Source: an uncultured Eggerthella sp.
Lineage (GTDB): Bacteria > Actinomycetota > Coriobacteriia > Coriobacteriales > Eggerthellaceae
DNA length: 48,257 nt
Reading direction: 5' to 3'
Assembly (NCBI GenBank): GCA_937998355.1
Contig: CALLDI010000002.1
Coordinates: forward strand, 1-48,257
The notes below the pieces were generated by a model that was not told the DNA's origin, ran no database searches, and worked only from the letters and a program-made list of their open reading frames with translations. Positions 43,629 to 48,257 of the stretch are shown here, piece after piece (the stretch's first letter is position 1; each line of letters begins with the position of its first letter). The position numbers and the translations under genes are program-made.

Positions 43629-46451
43629 ATGCAGACGATACAGAAGCACGTGAACGTCATCAAAGCTGGTGTAGCATCTCTGCTGCTCTGCCTGGTTCTA
43701 GGCTTGCCAGCTCTTGCGTTCGCTGAACCAGAAACGAGCAACGATGCAGGTGATGCGTCTGCTCAAGCTGCGTCCATCGAGACCGCAGCGAACATGGTCA
43801 CGGTCCCTGCGACGTTCATCAAGACGCCTTCGATGCAGAGCACGCATCTTTCAGCAACGGTCTCTTACAATCAGGCTTTCACCAAAGGTGAGCCGACCCG
43901 GTTCACCTTCAACGTTTCTGGCAACACGGGATCGTTGCGCTACAAGGTCTTCTCATTCGAGCTCGAGACTGAGGATGGACCCTCCTACGTAGTCGATCCT
44001 TCAAGTGGCGCAGCTGCGCCTTATCGCGATGAGAACTACATCGACGTATCTCTTTATGCTCCTGGGAAATACACCCTCATCTTCACTCCATGGGAGTGGA
44101 CGGAGAACGCCGATGGGGAGATCGTCTATGGAGACCTCGTGCGCTTCCAGATCGAGTTCACCATCTCAGAGAGCGATTCTTTCAAAGGGATCGATGCGAT
44201 CGTGAGCGAGGTCGCGCAACAGTGCAATGCTGCTTGTGGCGATAGTGATGATTATACGAAGGCGCTTTGGCTGAACGATTGGATCTTGGATAACACGGAG
44301 TATGACTATTCAGGAACATATTGCAGCGCTGAGAGCGTTCTTGGCCAAGGGCTCGGTACTTGTGAGGGCTATCACGGGGCATACGTGAAGCTGCTCAACA
44401 AGGTCGGCATCGAGACGCGTCGTGTTGATTCGAGCGGAGACAATCATGTATGGACCGGTGCGAAGCTCGATGGGAAGTGGTACAACATCGACACGACGTG
44501 GAACGACTATCAGCAGCTTGGCGACAACTACCCGGACTCACGGCATCTTTATTTCGCTATTCCTACGAGCGTCATGAGCCTCGTTCATACCAAGTGGGAT
44601 GGCAATTATAGCGTTGCGAGCGAGCAACGATCCGCTTTCGATGCGAACGCCTACGAGGATAATTACTTCATTCGATCAGGCGAGATCGATCGATATACGA
44701 AACCCTATATCGAAGATGTGAGCGGTAGCTATAGCGTCAAGTCTCAACTTGCAGCGCAAAAGACGAGCTTCTCTCTACCGATCGTGCACACGGAATGGGC
44801 TGGTACTAACGACAAGAATGTCATCTACAACTTGGTCGCCTATCAGCTGGGGCAAGAGCGTTGTTGGGGTTCGCAGACGCGTGTTGCGGCAAATTATGCG
44901 AACGATACGCTCAACTTCACAGCGACCTACAACAATAAACCTTCCATCGCTAGCGCTACGGTGACGGGCGTGACCGACCAGACCTATGCCAGCAAGAAGA
45001 TCGAGCAGAACCCGAAGGTCGTTGTAGACGGCAAGACGCTGGTCGAGGGCAGAGATTATACGCTGTCGTATAGCAATAACGTGAATGCGAGCACCACGAA
45101 CAATCCTGCGGTCATGACCATCACGGGCATAGGTGATTATTGCGAATCGAAGACCGTTACCTTCACGATCAAGCAAGCAAAGCTGAGCGAGACCACGGTC
45201 GATGTGTTCCCGACCATCGTCTATAACGGACAAGCGCAGAAACCAACTCCGACCGTGCGTGCAGGAGATGGCGTTCTGAGCTCGGATAACTATACCGTTT
45301 CCTATCAGAACAACGTCAATGCGGGCGACCGAACCGCTACGGTCATCATCAAGGCTAAAGGAAGCAACTGCACGGGCGAGAAGCGGGTCGTCTTCACTAT
45401 CAGCCCGAAAGCTTTGCCGAAGCCGACAGTATCCTCTTCGAATATCGTTTACAACGGAAAGGCTCAAGAGCCTGTCGTAGTGAAGGATGGAACGAAGACG
45501 CTCGTGAAGGGCACGGACTACACTATCAAATACACCAACAATACGAATGTGGGTACGGCGAAGGCGGTCGTTACCGGCAAGGGCAATTACAAAGGATCGC
45601 AAACCATCACGTTCCAGATCAGATCAAGCTCAGGAAGCTCGAACTCGAGCGGATCTTCGACTGGGTCTTCGAGCGGAACCAACGTGGGGAGCAGTTCGAC
45701 CGCGTTGACCCCTGCAGGCAACTCGAGCACCATCTCTCAAGCAGCACCGAAGTCATCCGCGGTAACGGGCACCTGGAAGAAGAGCAAGGGCAAGTGGTGG
45801 TTCGCCTATGACTCGAAGACGAAAGCAGCACAGAAGAGGTCCTATCCTGCGAACGAATGGGTGACCATCAAAGGCAAGCGCTATCACTTCGATGCCAATG
45901 GGTACATGCACGCCAAGTGGTTCAAATCGGGCAGTTCCTGGTATTGGTTGGGCTCCGATGGTGCCATGAGGACTGGCTGGCAGAAGGTGTCGGGCAAGTG
46001 GTACTTCATGGAGAGCAATGGCATCATGCAGACCGGCAAGCGCAAGATCGGCGGTCAGGTCTATTTCCTCAACGCCTCGAGCGGAGCCATGAAGACAGGG
46101 TGGAACAAAGAATCCGATGGCTGGCATTACTACAAGTCCTCCGGTGTCATGGCGAAGGGTTGGACCAAGGTGAAGGGCAAGTGGTATTACCTGAATCCCT
46201 CCAATGGCATCATGAAGACGGGCTTCTACGATGTGAACGGCGTTCGCTACTATTCCAACAGCTCGGGCGCGATGCTGACAGGCTGGCAGAGCATCGGCGG
46301 CAAATGGTATAACTTCAGCAAGTCAGGCGCGATGCAAAAGAGCAAATGGATCGGCGATTATTATGTCGACGCGAAAGGCGTGATGGCGACCAATACCTGG
46401 ATCGGGAAGTATCATGTGAACGCGAGCGGCAAATGGGATAAGACCCGCTAG
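43629..46451 (+). CDS. Secreted transglutaminase-like protein with intact triad and CW repeats
   Basis: A 940-residue protein: signal peptide (ending LAFA), an N-terminal beta domain, and a transglutaminase-core domain (about residues 190-320) with Cys245 in GLGTCEGYHGAY, His273 in NHVW and Asp288 in NIDTTWND, the full triad. Three YTG/MBG-like repeats follow (about 435-660), then a Ser/Gly linker, the shared junction, about 12 CW repeats and the end WIGKYHVNASGKWD. The core fold is used both for cross-linking and for peptide cleavage; which applies here is unknown. It is the only one of three paralogues in the cluster with a complete active site. It starts 49 bp after the previous stop. Confidence 0.9.
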   Translation: MQTIQKHVNVIKAGVASLLLCLVLGLPALAFAEPETSNDAGDASAQAASIETAANMVTVPATFIKTPSMQSTHLSATVSYNQAFTKGEPTRFTFNVSGNTGSLRYKVFSFELETEDGPSYVVDPSSGAAAPYRDENYIDVSLYAPGKYTLIFTPWEWTENADGEIVYGDLVRFQIEFTISESDSFKGIDAIVSEVAQQCNAACGDSDDYTKALWLNDWILDNTEYDYSGTYCSAESVLGQGLGTCEGYHGAYVKLLNKVGIETRRVDSSGDNHVWTGAKLDGKWYNIDTTWNDYQQLGDNYPDSRHLYFAIPTSVMSLVHTKWDGNYSVASEQRSAFDANAYEDNYFIRSGEIDRYTKPYIEDVSGSYSVKSQLAAQKTSFSLPIVHTEWAGTNDKNVIYNLVAYQLGQERCWGSQTRVAANYANDTLNFTATYNNKPSIASATVTGVTDQTYASKKIEQNPKVVVDGKTLVEGRDYTLSYSNNVNASTTNNPAVMTITGIGDYCESKTVTFTIKQAKLSETTVDVFPTIVYNGQAQKPTPTVRAGDGVLSSDNYTVSYQNNVNAGDRTATVIIKAKGSNCTGEKRVVFTISPKALPKPTVSSSNIVYNGKAQEPVVVKDGTKTLVKGTDYTIKYTNNTNVGTAKAVVTGKGNYKGSQTITFQIRSSSGSSNSSGSSTGSSSGTNVGSSSTALTPAGNSSTISQAAPKSSAVTGTWKKSKGKWWFAYDSKTKAAQKRSYPANEWVTIKGKRYHFDANGYMHAKWFKSGSSWYWLGSDGAMRTGWQKVSGKWYFMESNGIMQTGKRKIGGQVYFLNASSGAMKTGWNKESDGWHYYKSSGVMAKGWTKVKGKWYYLNPSNGIMKTGFYDVNGVRYYSNSSGAMLTGWQSIGGKWYNFSKSGAMQKSKWIGDYYVDAKGVMATNTWIGKYHVNASGKWDKTR

Positions 46452-46576
46452 ATGCCTTTGAACAGCGATTCATCATCCCGCACCTTTAAGAAGACCTCTC
46501 ATCTCAGTGAGCGCATTTACAATGAGCGAACGTATGAGCAGTTTTAACGCACGATAGATTACGAAAGAAGGCTGAT

Positions 46577-48257
46577 TTGGAGCGTACGAGTTTTTCATCT
46601 TTCATCAGAGCATTCCTCTCTCTTGTCCTTGTAGTCTCGCTCATACCTGCGATGCCTCATCCTGCCTATGCAGATGATATCCAGGCGCAGAGCGAAGAGA
46701 CCACGTCCGATCAGGTGGAGGCAGGATCGGTCGGATTCGTTTATTTCGGTGATGCCGCTCCGACCGCAGGCGCTATCCAGAAGATCGCTGTTGCGATCGA
46801 TGACGATGCGCTCATGGTCTCATCGGCGAAATTGACCTACGAAGACCCTCAGGGAAATCGTCATCAGGTAGCAGCGGAGAAGACGGCTTCGTCGGCTGCG
46901 CTCTTCTCTCTTCAGACCGAAGGTGCTGGCGTCTATCGTCTTATCAAGATGGAGGCGAGCGCTAAGACCGCTTCAGGTGTCGTGAAGAGCGTCGAGGTCG
47001 ATCTTGCGAAAGAGGGCGATGGTTGCAGCTTCGAAGCAGTTCCCGATACGGGAGCGACCTTGAGCGCTCAATCCGAAGAGGGAGATGACGACTGCCTCTC
47101 GACCTATGCATTGAGCGCGCAGGGCGAGCTCCAAGAAGCTGACAGCCTTGATGATGCGGTGGCCTTGGCGGGCGGTACCGCGATCGCTGCGAAGACTTCG
47201 CGTGCGGGCAAGTTCGTGATCGCACTTGATCCTGGTCATGGTGGAACCGATCCAGGAGCGGTCTCGGGTGGATTGAACGAGGCCGATATCAACTGGAAGA
47301 TCGCGCAAGCTTGCAAGGCCGAGCTTGAGAAATACGGAAACGTCGAAGTCTACGTGACTCGCGCTCAGAACGAAACGCTCTCGAGCCTATCTGCGCGCGT
47401 CGATCGAGCGGTGCAGCATGGCGCACAAGTCTTCGTGAGCATTCACATCAACTCTGCAACGCCGAGCGCAAAAGGCGCTGAAGTTTGGTATCCCAACGAT
47501 AGTAGCTATAAGAAGGAAGAGACCCACGCGGTCGCAAAGGACTTGAGCCAGAAGATCCTCGATGAACTCGTTGCGCTCGGCCTTTCGAATCGCGGGATCA
47601 AGACGAAGGACTCTGCGAACAACAGCAAGTATCCCGATGGAAGCGTGCGCGACTATTATGGCGTTATCGCATCGGCTCGTGAACAGGGCATTCCTGGGAT
47701 CATCGTGGAACATGCATTCATCACCAACGCTGACGAGAACAAGAAGCTCGGCAACGATGCTTTCCTCGTTCAGCTCGGCCAGGCTGATGCTCGTGGCATC
47801 GCGAAAGCATTCGGTCTTTCGAAGACTGCAGGCACTTGGGAGCAGCAAGCTAACGGGACATGGAAATATAAGCAGGTCGATGGATCGTATGCCGCTAATA
47901 CCTGGCTCACGGTCTCTAACAAGCGCTATTGGATCGATGCGAACGGCATCATGGCGACAGGCATGAAGACTATCAATGGAGCCACCTATAATTTCGATGC
48001 TTCAGGCGCGCTCGTGACCAAGACCGGGTGGCAGAAGATCGATGGAGCGTGGTACTACTTCACGAGTTCGGGCGCTGCGAAGACTGGCTGGCTCAAGTCG
48101 GGCAGCAAGTGGTATTACCTGAATCCTTCTGACGGCAAGATGGCGCTCGGATGGACCACGGTCGCGGGCAAGAAGTACTACCTTAATGCTCCGAATGGCG
48201 AGATGCGCACGGGTGGTTGGTTCAAAGAGAACAACGATTGGTACTGGATCACCAGCT
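46577..48257 (+). CDS. N-acetylmuramoyl-L-alanine amidase with CW repeats (cut by the window end)
   Basis: The 5' 560 codons of a secreted wall hydrolase. I chose the TTG at 46577: AGAAGG lies about 7 bp upstream and the frame opens directly into a signal peptide (ending AYA). A Thr/Ser/Glu region and a beta domain lead to an amidase_3 domain (about residues 213-420) with the zinc ligands in DPGHGGTDPGA, the Glu in LNEADINWK, the His in FVSIHINS and the catalytic Glu in VEHAF. It cleaves between MurNAc and L-Ala. At least seven CW repeats follow before the window ends. The 125-bp gap 46452-46576 shows no clear promoter or terminator. Confidence 0.92.
   Translation, partial: MERTSFSSFIRAFLSLVLVVSLIPAMPHPAYADDIQAQSEETTSDQVEAGSVGFVYFGDAAPTAGAIQKIAVAIDDDALMVSSAKLTYEDPQGNRHQVAAEKTASSAALFSLQTEGAGVYRLIKMEASAKTASGVVKSVEVDLAKEGDGCSFEAVPDTGATLSAQSEEGDDDCLSTYALSAQGELQEADSLDDAVALAGGTAIAAKTSRAGKFVIALDPGHGGTDPGAVSGGLNEADINWKIAQACKAELEKYGNVEVYVTRAQNETLSSLSARVDRAVQHGAQVFVSIHINSATPSAKGAEVWYPNDSSYKKEETHAVAKDLSQKILDELVALGLSNRGIKTKDSANNSKYPDGSVRDYYGVIASAREQGIPGIIVEHAFITNADENKKLGNDAFLVQLGQADARGIAKAFGLSKTAGTWEQQANGTWKYKQVDGSYAANTWLTVSNKRYWIDANGIMATGMKTINGATYNFDASGALVTKTGWQKIDGAWYYFTSSGAAKTGWLKSGSKWYYLNPSDGKMALGWTTVAGKKYYLNAPNGEMRTGGWFKENNDWYWITS

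Overview
The window looks like a Coriobacteriia-type actinobacterium (Eggerthella/Slackia/Collinsella relatives). This rests on family content, not on a search: VaFE/SpaA adhesins, long secreted proteins with tandem choline-binding-like (CW) repeats plus YTG/MBG-like repeats, a monoderm gene set and moderately high GC. All positions were read by eye from the sequence.

Region 1 (1-17822) is most of one arm of an integrative conjugative element (ICE). Its genes are almost all on the minus strand and often overlap by 4 bp. In transcription order they are: excisionase-like and winged-helix proteins; an XRE regulator with a coupled unknown protein; a terminator; then the transfer operon DUF3801/PcfB-like, VirD4/TraG, Maff2/VirB2-like, PrgI-like, VirB4, a glucosaminidase + NlpC/P60 wall hydrolase, a membrane-anchored protein, a VirB6/TrbL-like protein, a protein with an SSB-like DIPF motif, a VaFE/SpaA adhesin, a class B-like sortase and a serine resolvase. 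No relaxase or integrase is visible, so the element continues beyond the left edge. Its right end carries four families of short repeats and abuts an initiator tRNA gene, the probable attachment site.

Region 2 (17823-32600) is ordinary chromosome: tRNA-fMet, a polar amino-acid ABC transporter (binding protein, permease with an added extracytoplasmic domain, ATPase), a polysaccharide deacetylase, htpG behind a perfect CIRCE operator, proC, an HdeD-like membrane protein, an RND-family exporter with a coiled-coil insertion, a glutaredoxin-like protein and a family 2 glycosyltransferase.

Region 3 (32697-48257) is a tightly packed plus-strand cluster of six secreted proteins: a subtilisin-like protease interrupted by a one-base frameshift, three transglutaminase-like proteins, one repeat-only protein and an N-acetylmuramoyl-L-alanine amidase cut by the window end. 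All carry CW-repeat tails, and the five whose C-terminus is visible share the same C-terminal cap. Only one of the three transglutaminase domains keeps its Cys-His-Asp triad. One has Cys replaced by Ser, the other has lost both Cys and His. This graded loss in tandem paralogues is the most striking observation in the window. The best non-coding signals are the 21-bp iterons bracketing the ICE regulatory genes, the helically phased GGTGGTCA repeats near the tRNA, and two near-identical long palindromes inside two ICE genes.
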